Below, in pieces: positions 12,262 through 24,699 of a stretch of 64,000 nt of DNA. The position numbers were made by a program, and so were the translations under genes. Under the pieces are notes generated by a model. That model saw only the letters and a list, made by a program, of their open reading frames with translations, was not told where the DNA came from and did no database searches. Every line of letters starts with the position of its first letter. Position 1 is the stretch's first letter. This DNA comes from Paulownia fortunei (lineage: Eukaryota; Streptophyta; Magnoliopsida; Lamiales; Paulowniaceae). The stretch spans positions 12,896,001 through 12,960,000 of the forward strand of contig CM033121.1 in the NCBI GenBank assembly GCA_019321725.1, given 5' to 3'.

Positions 12262-13850
12262 ATGGAAAATAAAGGAATATTGAAAGATTTAAACAAAGAG
12301 ATGGATGGAATTGTTGACCATGAAAGAGACCATACTGAGGAGAGTTTGGATGGGGGATAGCACTGGCTCCGTGCACCCTTCTCTTTTTGGACTTTGCCTA
12401 TAGAGAGGAAAACAAGGAAGGTTTAGCCCATAACACCCCTGTAACCCTTACCTTGGATAAATTTCAAGGTATGATTTCTATAGTAGTTGATGCAGCATTA
12501 AACAGAAAGGAAGTAGCATAACTACCTCTCCCACCCCTAGGGAAGGATGTGCTGTGACCATGGAAAAAAATAGGCTAGTACAACTGGTGGAACTTCAGGA
12601 GGAGAAAAGCCATACTTCCATTGGCACTGGGAAAAATACTGGAAATGCTAAGTTTGATGTTAATCAAACATGTCATAGAAGGTAGATAACCTTCATCAAG
12701 ATGTGAGAGAAATTAAACAGATGATGGTAAGAAAGGCCATCATTCAGAGGAAGTGAATTCATTTTTATGAGACGAGCTACTTCTAGCTTCACACTACTAA
12801 ATTTTGAGTATGACAAAACTGCAAACCCATGGGACCACATCTGTAGATTTAAGAATGCAACTCTTCTTCATTGTTACACTAATGGGTGGAGTGCAGAGGC
12901 TTCTTGACGATGTTAACTAAATCAGCTCAATAGTAGTTTAGTCAATTGCCACCTAATTCCATCAACAACTTTGAGAAGTTTGGCTCGGCATTCTTATATT
13001 AGTTTGCCAGTTCCAGAAGGTACCAAAAAATCCTCTTTGATGATCTTTACCTCAAGAAAAAAGAGAACAAGGGGTTGAGGAGCTAAATGGGATCCTCAAT
13101 TGCTCTAGAGGTACCTTCAGCCATGTAGGATGTCCTTTCCAATATGCTGGTTTAAAGACTCCAAGATGGTTAGTTTTCCAAATCCCTGGCTAAGAAGCCT
13201 ACTAGAACTTATGATGAGTTGTTAGCCTGAGCTAAAAAATATATTAACATAGAAGAGGCTCAGAGGACAAAGAGGGATAAATTGAGTGATAAAAAGAAAG
13301 ATAAAAAGAAATAGAAAGAGCGAAAAGTTAAGGTCAACCCTATTAGTAAGCCGAGGCAGGAAATGAAAGAAGGACCCCAACTTAGGTATGAGAAGTACAC
13401 CCCCTAGTCATGCCACGTTCATAGGATCTTATCACTGTAGAGGGGCATCCAGACTTACAGTGGCCTAGGATATATTTTGATGTTCCTAAGAGAGCAAAGT
13501 CTGAGAATTTTTTTCGATTTCACAATGAGTATGGGCATATTATAGATAGTTGCAACTATCTCAGGGATGAGACTGAAAGGCTGATTTTGGCAGGACATTT
13601 AAAGGATTTCATATATAAGGATAAGGAACAACCTGGGGGCAAAAGAGGAAAGGGCATAACTTGCAGCCTATAATGAGACATGAGCCCGAAGTAGGTGTGG
13701 AGGGAGCTGAGCCCAAGGAAAATTTAGCTTAGGTTTCCCCTAGAAAGGGAATGATATAGATGATAGTAGAAGGACCTACTGATTGGGATTCCTACCGAGC
13801 TAGTAGAGCACATGTCAATACTGGTAGATTTTGGTAGAAAAGAAGAATGT
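12262..13850 (+). pseudogene. Tat element 1 gag, decayed
   Basis: Gag would form the particle around the element RNA. An ATG at 12,262 begins a weak frame; the conserved plant retrotransposon gag domain is readable at about 12,830-13,240, ending in a segment reading LLA.AKKYINIEEAQ. A zinc-knuckle-like block follows at about 13,508-13,610 (RFHNEYGH..DSCNYLRDE), but the first cysteine of the usual CRFH is replaced by phenylalanine. Several in-frame stops and shifts prevent translation. It follows the primer-binding site and precedes the protease, in the normal order for Tat elements. Confidence 0.7.
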
Positions 13851-13869
13851 AAGGACGTTAACAAATTTG

Positions 13870-14270
13870 CACGGGGAGTAGTGATCTAGTTCATAGCACA
13901 GGATGGAGGGGGCCTTCAGGTCCCCCATAATAATGCATTGGTTATCGCAGCCTCCATCGTGAACTATGATGTGGTCAAAGTTTTTGTGGATATCGGCAGC
14001 TCTGTCGATATTCTATTCTATAAGTGTTATAAATTGATGGAACTAGGGGCTAAGCTATTGCCTATAGTAACGTGACTATTTAGTTTTGTAAAGGGCCAGT
14101 TTAGCCTTTAGGCTATATGATTCTGCTTGTTATTTTGGGCTCAAAGCCAATGAGAAAGAGCATGATGATGTGTTACTTAGTGGTTAACATACCTTCAACT
14201 TACAATGTTATACTGGGCAGACCTACATTCAATATGTTTCAGGCGGTGGTCTCCACCTATCAATGAAGAT
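13870..14270 (+). pseudogene. Tat element 1 aspartic protease domain
   Basis: The retroviral-type protease processes the Gag-Pol polyprotein. Around 13,930-14,020 the frame reads NNALVIAASIVNYDV and then VDIGSSVDILF. The usual active site is DTGSS, so here the catalytic triad reads D-I-G, a Thr-to-Ile change that should inactivate it. A later stretch near 14,200 reads YNVILGRPTFN, the conserved flap-distal motif. It lies between gag and RT as expected. Confidence 0.7.
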
Positions 14271-14584
14271 GAAGTTCCCAGCAGGAGATACAGTAGGATA
14301 GGTAGAGAGAGATAAATATTTTGCATGAAAGTGCTATGTTAAAGCAATTAAGAGAGTGGATAAGGAGGGGGTAATGGATACGGACTGGCCCAGAGGGGAA
14401 AATCGAGAAGAAAAAAATATGAATGCAACACTCAAGAAAGGACCTGAACCTTATACGCAACCTAATGAAAAATTGATGAGAGTATAGTTGGTTATTAGGG
14501 AAAAAGAAAAAACAACTAGGATAGGGACTCAGTTCGAGCCGTAGATGGTCGAGCTATTAATTAATTTTGTAAGAAAAAGTGTGG

Positions 14585-15458
14585 ATGTCTTTGCATGGTC
14601 TTCTCAAGATTTGATTAGCATCAACCTTGAAATAGTCATGCACTATTTGAATGTAAACTCTGTGGTTAGGCTGCTCAAGCAGAAAATCTAACACTTTGGT
14701 CTAGTGAATGACAAAATCCTAAGGGATAAGGTACAAAAGTTATTGGATACCGGCTATATAATGGAAATTCAGTTCCTAGAATAGTTATCTAATATTGTGA
14801 TGGTGCCTAAGTCTATAGAAAAGTGGCAGATGTGCATTAATTTTGGAGACTTAAACAAGGCGTGTCCCAAAGATCACTATCCTTTGCCTAGGATAGACCA
14901 GCTTATTGACCCCACTTTCGGGTGTAAGCTACTGAGCATGATGTATGCTTCACAAGGTTACCATCAAATCCTGCTCAATCCGAATAACCAGAAGAAGGTA
15001 AGCTTTGTTACTTCTATTATCACTTATTGTTATACGGTTATGCCTTTAAGACTAAATGATGTAGGGCCATATACTAATAATTAGTAGATCGTATGTTCAA
15101 GAACCAACTCGATTGGAATATGGAAGTATATGTTGATGATATGCTCGTCAAGAGCAAAAACTCTAAGTCTTATATTGCTGATCTAGCAGAGACATTTGAA
15201 GTATTAAGGAGATATGGCATGAAGCTAAATCCAACCAAGTGCTCATTTGGAGTAAGATCTGGTAAGTTTCTAGGATACATAGTGACGAAAAAAAGAATTA
15301 AGGTGAATCCTGAAAAGGTCAGGGTTGTCTTGGACATGAAGCCGTCTGTAGGGATTAAGGATGTTCAGTGTCTTACTGGAAAAATTGCATTACTAAGTAG
15401 GTTATTAACGAGATCTACCGAGAAGAGCCTTTCTTTCTTCAAAATTCTAAGAATATGA
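14585..15458 (+). pseudogene. Tat element 1 reverse transcriptase
   Basis: Reverse transcriptase copies the element RNA into DNA. Two open blocks in different frames (14,797-15,084 and 15,093-15,458) give the fingers (FGDLNKACPKDHYPLPRID) and the palm with an intact YVDDM box at about 15,129, then the thumb. A frameshift at about 15,060-15,093 and earlier stops (e.g. near 14,780) break it. The sequence is characteristic of the Tat lineage of Ty3/gypsy. Confidence 0.85.
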
Positions 15459-15459
15459 T

Positions 15460-15905
15460 GTTGATTTGAATGGACTGATGAGTGCCACTTCTTGGCCAAG
15501 CTGTCGTTACTTACTAAGCCAATCCAGGGAGAAGTGTTGTATGTGTACTTATTAGTGTGCGAACAGGCTATAAGTTTGATGCTGTTGAGAGAAGAATGAG
15601 CTTAGTAGAAATCGATCTACTATATGAGTAAGCTGCTTCACGGAGTTGAGCAGAGATACTATGATATAGAGAATGTGGGACTAGCTCTGGTCATTACTGG
15701 TAGAAGGCTAAGGCCCTATTTTCTATCGCATAAAGTGTTCATCTGCATGAATTTGCCACTTAGACAAACTTTGGGCAAACTAGATACTTTTTGGTAGATG
15801 ATTAAGTGGGTAATAGAGATGGGAGAATATGATGTGGATTATCATCCCTGAGCTATAATAAAGGCGCAGGCACTCACTAATTTTATTCAGGAAATAACCA
15901 AGCTA
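15460..15905 (+). pseudogene. Tat element 1 RNase H (first domain)
   Basis: This domain degrades the RNA strand of the RNA-DNA hybrid. Directly after RT the frame contains YYMSKLLHGVEQRYYDIE and then ALVITGRRLRPYF, the standard Ty3/gypsy RNase H block. Stops are frequent (for example near 15,600 and 15,798). It connects RT to the second RNase H domain. Confidence 0.7.
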
Positions 15906-15909
15906 ACTA

Positions 15910-16240
15910 AGTAGGACAAGAAATTGCCGCTACACATAGATGGGTCAGCTCCATTGCTAGTTGCGAAGCAGGGACTGTCCTGACAACCAGGAGGGAGATG
16001 ACTAGAATTCACCATCAAATTCAAATTTAAGACCTCTAACAACAAAGCTGAGTAAGAGGCCCTAGTCAAAGGGCTAAGAAAGGCTTTAAAATTAGGAGCT
16101 AGACATGTGGTGGTATACTCTGATTTTAGGTTAGTGACCTAGCAAATTGAGATCAGTTTAAGGTAAAGGAGGAATGCATGAGAAAATATGTAGAGCAAAT
16201 TATTACCCTGAGGGCATAATTTGACAGTGTTGAAATAAAT
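15910..16240 (+). pseudogene. Tat element 1 second (archaeal-type) RNase H
   Basis: A second RNase H after the normal one is a hallmark of the Tat group. Readable pieces are LHIDGSA (about 15,932), FKTSNNKAE, ALVKGLRKALKLGA and VVYSDFRLV, covering the D-E-D active-site neighbourhoods in order. Stops replace at least two tryptophan or glutamine codons. The domain assignment follows established Tat architecture. Confidence 0.7.
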
Positions 16241-16469
16241 TAGATTCCCAGATTTTGAGAATAGCAGGGTAAACTGTCTATCCAAGATGGCTAACTCCAT
16301 TATTGATTGCAAAACTCAGAAAATTACCTTACTATCAGTTATTTATAGCAGTACTGAGGCTAAGGTATCTAAAATTAAGGAGAATAAAGATTGGAGAGCT
16401 CTAATTCTAGCATACTTGAGGAAAGGCCTTCTACCTAATAATAAGAAAGAAACAACTTGTCTTCAGAGT

Positions 16470-17630
16470 CGAGCTACATGATTTTTCCTTACTGGGGACC
16501 TGATTTACAAAAGGTCATTTAGTACCCCATACTTGAGATGTTTGTTAATAGATGAAGGAGCTTATATGCTTAGAGAAATCCATGAAGGATATTGCAGAGA
16601 TACTTTGGGACTAAGGCTCTAATCAGGAAAATAATGAGGATTGGGTATTTCTGGACCACCATTAAGCATGATGCCGAGGAGTTAGTTCAGACATGTGAAA
16701 AGTGCTAGAAACATGCTCCGTTGATACATCAGCTGCAGAAGAACTCACAGCTATGAGCTCACCTTATCCTTTCTCTCAATGGGGAATCATCATAGTGTGC
16801 TATTCTCAGTAGCTTCTGGGCAGAGAAAATTACTTCTTGTGGATTATTTTAGCAAGTAGATGGAGGCTAAGCCATTAGTTAAGATAACTAAAATAGAGGT
16901 AATGAAATTCCTTTGGAGGAATATTTATTTAAGGTTTAGAGTGTCTAAGAACTTAGTCTCAAATAATGGCACTCAGTTCAATGGTTCTAAAATCCGAGCT
17001 TGGTGCGATGAGATGAAGATTAAGCAGTGGTTTACTTCGATTGCTCATCCCTAAGCTAATAGGGCAAGTTGAGGTTACCAATCGATAATATTAGATGGTA
17101 TTAAGGTTAGATTGTATAGATTTGGCGAGGGATGGGTTGGAGAGCTGGGTTCTATGTTGTGGGCTTGTCGGATTGGTCTATGAAGTGTGACCGTAGAATC
17201 AATGTTTAATCTTGTGTATAGAGCTGAAGCAGTGATTCCAGCTAAGATTGGAATGGGACACATTGAATTTAGAATTTTGATGAAGTACAAAATGAGAAGT
17301 TAATGACGGAAGCACTAGACTTAATTGATGAATGCCGAGATAGAGCTTATGTACAGATGGAGGCATATAAGATTTGACTTCAAGCAGGATATAATCAAAG
17401 AGTGAAGAAAAGACTGTTCTAACGGGAGACTTGGTTTTGCATCGAACTAATGCGCGAAGGCTACTTGGAAGCTCAAAACTAATTGGGAAGGACCTTATAA
17501 GATCTCGAAGGTTTTAGTAAGAGGAGCTTAAGAGTTGGATGAGCTAAAGGGGTGGAAACTCCCTTGACCATGGAATATCTGCCACTTAAACAAATTCTAT
17601 GTTTAAGTCCTGATTTTTCTTATAAATAGT
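16470..17630 (+). pseudogene. Tat element 1 integrase
   Basis: Integrase inserts the DNA copy into the genome. Remnants of the zinc-binding N-terminus (LREIHEGYC.., about 16,570), the catalytic core (LLVDYFSK at about 16,835; ISN-type box at about 16,960; QVEVTNR at about 17,065) and the C-terminal region (about 17,400-17,590) are visible in shifting frames. The second catalytic aspartate, normally SDNG, is SNNG, so the enzyme would be dead even without the frameshifts. Confidence 0.8.
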
Positions 17631-17744
17631 GTTAGTTTATTATCTCAATGATGACATTTACTTTTAAAATGTATTATTAAGAGTGAATAAAATGGGGTTT
17701 TTAATTTCCCCCTTTGCTTTTTTTTCTAAGAATGATGTATAATT

Positions 17745-18065
17745 GATTAAGTGCAGTGCTCGGTCCGTCGGCCTGCATAGATGAATGAATTTGTTGAGGG
17801 ATGTGCTCGGTCCTCTGACCTCCTAAATACTTTGATGGGTAAAAGTATATGAGGGATATGTTCGATCTGCCGACCTCCCAAATACTTTGATGGGCGAAAG
17901 TATACAAGAGATGTGCTCGATTCATCGGCCTCCCAAAAACTTTAATGGGTGAAAGATTATGAGGGATTTTCTTAGTCCGCTGACCTCCCAAATAATACTG
18001 ACAGGTGAAAGCTGTTGAGGGGTGTGCTCAGTCCGCAGACCTCCCAAGCAATACTGGTAGGCGGA
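17745..18065 (+). repeat. 55-bp tandem repeat in the 3' region of Tat element 1
   Basis: About five copies of a 55-56 bp unit start at 17,801, 17,856, 17,911, 17,966 and 18,022, with a partial unit before. Each unit contains TGCTCGGTC, then GACCTCC, then TTTGATGGGTGAAAG, then GAGGG. Tandem arrays downstream of pol are common in plant Tat elements. The array ends abruptly at the LINE fragment. Confidence 0.8.
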
Positions 18066-18067
18066 AC

Positions 18068-18716
18068 TCATAGTGCATTGAAAGAAAATGTGTTGCAATG
18101 ATTTCTCCAATGATCCACAAAGAGCACATTTTTGTCAATATCTATATATTGTATCTTATCTTTGGCGAGTAACCTGGATTTGGCACTTAGCCAAATAAGG
18201 AAGGCATGTTTCAGAGTGATACATGAGCTCCAAAATTCGGTTGCCCAGTGCTTCTTAGTCATTTTGGAATGGAAATAATCATAAACAATGGATATACTTA
18301 TGTTATTCCCATGTTCCCAACTAGAAATTTTCTGAATAGCTATATCAACTGACCCTTCAAATTGGTGTATTGAATCTTTAATAAGGAGAAGTCTCTTAAG
18401 CAGCAATCATTTTTGGGTGCCCATTCCTAAATCACCTTTGCTACCAAATACATATGATTCACCCAGTGGACCCAAAGTGTGTCCTTCTTTTGATGAATGT
18501 TCAATAAGGATTTGGCCAAGAGAGTTGTGTTTCATCTTTAAGAATTTCTCTAAATCCCAAACCCCTCTCTATTTTGGAAAGCCAGACTTTCTTCCAAGGC
18601 ACAAGTGGATGCCTAGAGTTCCAAAGGAAATTCCTGCATAACCATGTGATTCTCTCAATTACTGCAACTAGAATAGGGAAAATAGATAGCCAAAAATATT
18701 CGGCCTCTTGTAGCAC
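18068..18716 (-). pseudogene. LINE reverse transcriptase C-terminal fragment
   Basis: A non-LTR retrotransposon remnant. The first minus-strand block (18,501-18,716) has FWLSIFPI, LCRNFLWNS and GLGFREI, the end of plant LINE RT. The second (18,068-18,406) has WGHG..ISI-like text and KHAFLIWLSAKSRLLAKD, the zinc-binding RT-associated domain found at the end of plant LINE ORF2. The two are joined by a frameshifted stretch. No 5' part or poly-A tail is visible. It lies between the Tat tandem array and the copia gag fragment. Confidence 0.8.
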
Positions 18717-18734
18717 TTCCCGTATAAGTTTAGC

Positions 18735-19558
18735 CTTTTTTGTAACCCTTTAGGCTTGCAAGAAACTCCTTGCAGTTCCTCTTCCAATGCCCATCTTTGC
18801 CGCAATGATGGCATTTATCTATGGTCTTATTAGAGACCTTTGAGACTCCACCATTGGCCTTGAATCTCTTGGATTTAGAGGAACCATTCCCCTTTCATCC
18901 CTTCTTCTTTGGCTTTGCAGCCTTCGAATGGATGAGGATCCCATCATCAAGACCGACTTCTCCTTTTTAATGGTGGATTCAACCATCTTCAACATGTTAA
19001 CTAGCTTAATGATGCTAGTCTCCATCTTATGCATGTTGAAGTTCACAACAAAGGAGTCAAACAACGGTGGCAGAGACTGTAGGATAAGATCTATATAGAG
19101 TTCATTGTCCATAACGACTCCAAGGGTCTCGAGCCTTTCTATCAAGCCTATTATTTTTAGCCTATGATAATGAATTAAAGAGCCCTCTATTATACGGGTC
19201 CTGAAAAGCTCTTTCGAGATCTGGTATCTCGCCTGCCTAGTATGTTCACTATACAACTCTTGTATGTGAACATAGATATCATACGCATGTGCATGAACCT
19301 CCGGTTGCCTCTGCAACTCATTTAACATCGATGCCATCATATAGCACTAGGCTTGCAAATCATCATTGACTTGCTGCCGATACTCTGCAAGCTCCTCCTT
19401 AGTTGCATTCTCTGGCGTCCTGTCGGAGGAGGAGTCTCAAGTGTGTATGCTTTCTTTTTAGATTACAACATAATCTTGAGGTTTCTTAGCCAATCGATAA
19501 AATTTGGACCAGTGAGTTTGTTTGCGTCAAGTATAGATGCAATAGGATTTTTAGCCAT
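18735..19558 (-). pseudogene. Ty1/copia gag, 5' part of a copia element
   Basis: Copia Gag builds the particle. The start codon is at 19,558 (MAKNPIASILDANKLTGP), a very typical copia Gag N-terminus, continuing WLRNLKIM. After a frameshift, 18,819-19,340 holds ELFRTRIIEGS, LQSLPPLFDSFVVNFNMHK and a long LVNML stretch (UBN2-type gag domain). A zinc knuckle CHHCGKDGHWKRNC lies at about 18,775-18,820 in another frame. Protease and pol are missing: the copy ends near the LINE fragment. The LTR to its right (to 22,678) is its likely 5' LTR. Confidence 0.85.
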
Positions 19559-20499
19559 TTCAAAAGTGGATGATCTACAATAGACGATAGCAGAAAATGA
19601 GTAAATTGTTGTAAATCCATTTCATTTATAATAAGGTCTTTAATCATAAATGTATCCCACTATTTTATTCGAATTCTATCAACCCTAATGGACGTTTGGG
19701 AAATCTTATTTCCTAGTAGGCTTTCGGTCCAATTAGTGCATTCCACACCCCAATTTTATGAGTCCATGAAATGCACCAAAATGTGGTTAACTTTTTAATG
19801 ATCATATCACTATATAACCCTCAAGATATTTTGCCTCACTTCTTCCCATATCCCCCAATTTTATGAGCCCATATAGTACTAAGTGTCAATTAAGACCTAT
19901 CAAACATCCATATAAATGGAGCATCTAAACCTCCCACGACTTATGGCCGAGGTAGAGATGAGTCCATTCCACGGGCATCTCTTTGCTTAGTGAGTGATCA
20001 CAACTTTCCTCCATTAAGCCATCCCATGACTCATAGCCGATGACAGAATGTGGTAGCATCATCATGTCACTTATTTTTGATAGAGGCATGGATCGATGAG
20101 TCCTACTCAACTTGTCCATATTTGATTGAAATAGATTTTTTCATAAAAAATCAAGTGGGGTTTGTTTATTGCCAAGACCTTATCAATTTAATTGGTTGGT
20201 TTATTTAATGCATGTCATCACATGTGCGCAAAAATTAAATAAACCCTAGCATGCATCTAATAATACATACTAAAATAAACAGGATGACATGGCCTTTACC
20301 TATGCGACCCAATCGAGCCAAAATTGGGTCTAGGTCAATCTAAGGATAATAGAACGATAACCTACACTATTACATTTAGGCATCCCATGCATACATGGGC
20401 CTTGGATCTCGAGCCTCGATGGGCCTTCCTTCTTTCTTCCTCCAATTACAAAAGAAAGAATACCTCACCCCTAAATTCTACTCTCTTTTAGAAACTGAC
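19559..20499 (-). other. Leader between copia LTR and gag
   Basis: Non-coding sequence between the copia gag start and the copia LTR, without an open frame of interest. A standard tRNA-Met primer-binding site was not recognised, so the LTR/leader boundary is uncertain and part of this may still be LTR. Confidence 0.4.
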
Positions 20500-22678
20500 G
20501 GTACAATTACATCGAATTAAATAAGAGGCTCACATGCCCCGAATTAAAACCCAAAGAAAATAAAAAAAACCATTCACAATGGTCCAAGGCTCTATGATCA
20601 TCCCAACATATATAAATAGTATTTAATTAAATAGTGTGAATATTGATACCTTATAGGCTCCTTCGTTAATAATGCAAGGAATGGGATAATCAATTGTCGG
20701 ATAGTTGCAAATACGCCTCAAAGGATTCCACGTGTCCTCCCTCTAAAGAAAGTCCACACCTTGGACAAAAACACCAAAAATAATAAAATTGCTAGTTTCT
20801 ACTATTTTCTTTTCTAGCCTAGTGTTGGAGTGTTATAGCCTTTCAATCCAACTTGTGAATTAAAGATTAAAGTTTATTCAATTGTTCTTAATTTAACTTG
20901 TTAAAGAAGAATAATTAAAATATGCACTTGAGCAATACAAGAGAAGAGAAAAGGAAGACAAAATGAAGAAAATAATTTTTCTTCTAATTCTTGCTATGAC
21001 CGAAAATTACAAGAGTGTTGGATAGATAAATTTTATTTTCAATATATCATATATATATAAGGAGGCTACAAAAATTAGGACAACCCCGATTTCATCCTCA
21101 CATGGTAATTAGTTTGTATTGAAAAGTCTCACTTTCCTTAACAAACAAAAAACACATGCACAAAATAAATTTTTTCCTTTTTTTTTCATTATGGCTGAAT
21201 TTTTCTTGCATAATTAGGGCAACATTTGCTCCTTTTGTCTTGTCTTCCAAGCTAGGAATTTATCCCATAAGTTCATATGTATAATATCATATATTATTTA
21301 AATAAGTAAATCTTATTTACTTATTTAATTTCTCTTATTTTCAAGTGGGCTTCCAACAAGCCTAATTAAACTTGGGTTTGGACTTCTCCAAGTCTATTTA
21401 ATTCATCCAATTAATTAAATTAGTCCAAGTCTAAATTAATTAATCCAATAAATTAATTTATTCACTCCAATTGGATTCCTAATCTTAATAGGTCCAATTA
21501 AATAGTCCTACTATTTAATTGAGTGATTAATTCAATTCTTTGAATTAATTTTATTTTTTTAATTAATTAATCTAATTAATTAATTAGATCCAACCTCTTA
21601 GATGATTTATAGACTAGAGATGTTCCATTCCAAATTATGTGTGACCCTTTAGGTTTACTTCTAAGCTAGTAGTGGGCTTGCAACATTTGCAACTTGTGAA
21701 TAACAATTATTCCAATTAATTAATCCGCTAGAAATTAACTCTTTAATTCCTAGAACCTTACTATCTGTGAAAACACCTAGTGAGTAATCACGACAAACTA
21801 GTCTTAGGTGAAATAGCAAGTGATCCTATTCCAGTTATGAGTACCATGCACGTAAAGTCCTTCCGTCAACTAATATCCTGATTGAGTTTAGGGCATGAAT
21901 AATAGTTGAAACCCTAATTGACTTAATATCTATGATTTCATTTCAAGTTGCAGCGACTCTTAATGAATCATCAGAAACCCTTTTATGATATTCACTCTAC
22001 TTTGGCCAAGGTCTTCTGAGTCACAAACTATGAAAACATAGGATATTCACTTATTCTACCCGACAAGTGACGGATCCTTTGTTGGCCACTCATTAACCTT
22101 CATACTCATAAATATAATACCCAACATAACCTCTTTATGATTTTCAGGCAATCAGAGAATACATCTAAATAAGGCATTACACATATAAGGTTACCATGGT
22201 GCCTCAAGTCAAATGACTAGTCGTGCACTATCGTAACATAGAAATTCTTAATTTGACATTTTGGATTTCCAACTAAGAATTTCAAGTAGGTCAGTTCAGT
22301 GTACTTGTTCTCTAACAAGCACCTGCTATATGCACTTGCGTCTCTACGCTGATATCCATGAAATGGGACATTCTCATCTTACGTGCATGTATCGTATGCG
22401 CGAGTCTTATTGGGCTATTCGATGTCCCTTCTTAAAAAGCCCTCAACTCGAAACATAGTTTAAGATCAAAGCCATAGAGGTATGTTCCATGATCGCCATC
22501 ATATGTGCGATCATGCCCCATAACTTTAATTACTATAAGGACTTTATCTAATGTGTAATAAATAAATGTGAGCCATAAGATAAAGAAAATACCTTTAATA
22601 AATTTATTACAACTGAGAAAGTCTATTACAAGAGTAAATAACGGCCAATCTAATGATGCGCTGGACACTACTCTAACA
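20500..22678 (-). mobile_element. Copia LTR copy 1 (about 2.2 kb)
   Basis: On the minus strand it starts TGTTAGAGTAGTG at 22,678. Long stretches match the LTRs at 34,168-36,430 (opposite orientation) and 47,470 to about 49,535 (same orientation): the GATCGC..ATATGATGGCGATCAT block, the AATTAATTAA-rich centre and the block around 22,001-22,140. It lies 5' of the copia gag and is taken as that element's 5' LTR. The left limit is set where similarity to copy 2 fades. Confidence 0.7.
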
Positions 22679-22684
22679 TGGCAT

Positions 22685-24521
22685 TCTCTAAGGCACGCTT
22701 TAGTTTAGTGATTTGCCCATCTTCCTTTACAGTATGAAGCTTCTCTATGGAATTTTTTTTCTGTCCTTGCAAGAGAGCCATTTATGTCTCCAATGAGCAA
22801 CTCGGTTAGTTGATGAATTATAGCATGGTTCTAAAAAAGATGAAGAAAGAAATATCACATCAATTATCCTTAAAAAAATCTCAATGGCAAATGAAGTATA
22901 CTTACCACTATGGAGTGATGGGCAGTTGCCGCTTTTAGTCGAGTCAAAGGTAGATTCATGAGCCCAAACTAATCAATAGAGAGGAAAGTAAGTTTGTTAA
23001 CCTCAAAAGAATCCTCCCCAACATTTGACTTTAGAATAGAACTATCAATAGTGATGTTCCAATTCGGGATGACTTGAGGTGTGGTAGGGTCTAGAGATTA
23101 TTTAGAAGATGAGGACTGCTCCTTCTTGTGCATCTGAATAAGTAACTCTTATCCCTTCTCAAACCATAATAATATTTGGTCGACTTCAAATTAATTGAGC
23201 CCCTCTTCACTACGAGCTAGCTTACTAGATCAGTTGTTGTGAGAATCCTGATCTCTTGAACTCTTGTCCTTGCTCTTGGAATGCTAGTGGCTTCTGCTCT
23301 CATCCATAGGCTCCTTGCCTTTCTCTTTTGAATGATGAGTGCCACTTCCTAACCCCTTGTCTTTTCCTTTGTCCTTCGAGGAGTGGTATTTTTTTTTATC
23401 ATTAGAGTGCTTGGAAGAAACAAAGGTTTTAGCATTGCGTCTCATGGTCACCTTTTTGATAGGTGACTCATGAACTTGGTAGAGGGACATCATCGAAGAG
23501 ATCAGGGGTGTGTGGGCAGCCATAGGGACCTCTTCAGAAGCTAGTAAAGCCTCCCTTTGCTCCCTCATAGCTTTGGCAACCATGGATGCACGAACTGCCA
23601 TTTTTGAAATATAGCAAGAAACATGTTAAATATTCAATCAGTTTGAGTTTGGGAAGAAGGGAAATGAGGAGAATTACGAGGCTCTGAGTTGCTGAGATAG
23701 GAGCAACACTAAGGTAGACCAAGGTGTAGAGTTCTTCGGTAAGAAGCTTAGGGGCCTCATACCAAGTTCTAGTTAGATGGCCAGACACAAAGTCATCATC
23801 CTAGGAGACAAGGCCTAAGTTTTGAGGTTGAGGTTTGGAAACTCTCCAGACTTAAGATAGATAAATTTGGGCTTCTAAGGACCTAATGAAGAGGGTAGGT
23901 GGTGTAACAATTTGCGGTTTGGCTTTGGAGTAAGATAAAAGATTTCTTTCTCTCTAGACTTAGTGGAAGAGTTAATGGAGTTCAAATACCAAATTAACAC
24001 ATTAAAATAATAAATCCCATTATATGATGAATGGAGTTCAGCAAGAACTGAGCTAGGCATACATTTAACCCCGTAAATATCTTCTATTATATGGGATAAA
24101 AGCAACCTAAGGCAAGCTTAGAAAACCTAAACACCTAGGGGGTAGCTTGTCGATCCTATATCTACAGCCAGGGATTATTATTTTGTAGTCGTTGCGAATA
24201 AAAGGCCGACACCAAATGCTTGCAACCTCAATTTCTTAAACAGTAGACCTAATCAAAGTTTAAGGGGCAGTAAATTCTAAGTTTGGATCCTCTTGGTATT
24301 CATATTGATCTAATCCCTCATCAGCTACATTCCCTTCAGTAACAACTTTAGGGCTTCAATGAGAAGGCCCAGTGGTTATCTCTTGGTGAAGAGGGTTGAC
24401 TTGAAACCTCTTGGGACTGATAACATCCCCAGAGTTTAAACTTGAGTTCAAGCTCGAATCACAAGAGCTCGAATTGAAATTAATTAAAGTTCGCTCAAAA
24501 GAAACTGGGTTCAACATTATA
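22685..24521 (-). pseudogene. Tat antisense ORF (putative gypsy-type transposon domain)
   Basis: Many Tat elements carry an extra ORF antisense to pol, near the 3' LTR, of unknown function. Here it starts near 24,521 (MLNPVSFERTL), with a serine-rich N-terminus, then pieces typical of the PF04195-like domain (SHIIEDIYGVKCMPSSVLAEL; YFNVLIWYL; KEIFYLTPKPNRKLLHHLP). After a probable intron or shift comes a Lys/Ser-rich linker (23,284-23,601) and a C-terminal block (IPNWNITIDSSILKSNVGEDSFE). Stops are scattered. The frame is cut at 22,678 by the copia LTR. Confidence 0.6.
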
Positions 24522-24699
24522 ATAATGAGAAAAGTAGATGATAGAATGAAAATAAATTGAGAAAAGAAGCTGAAAACTTGTCAAGGACGTTACCTTAAAG
24601 ATTCGATCTCTAAAAAATGCCAAAAACTCCTTGCGTTCTGAGGTCACTCTGAGCTCGCATGGTCACTTTACCCTATCGAAGATGGTGAAAATGAATGAT

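Noticed and set aside
17701..17991. 96-codon open frame, minus strand, with repeated GGQRT-like words
   Set aside because: It is the translation of the 55-bp tandem array, not a gene.
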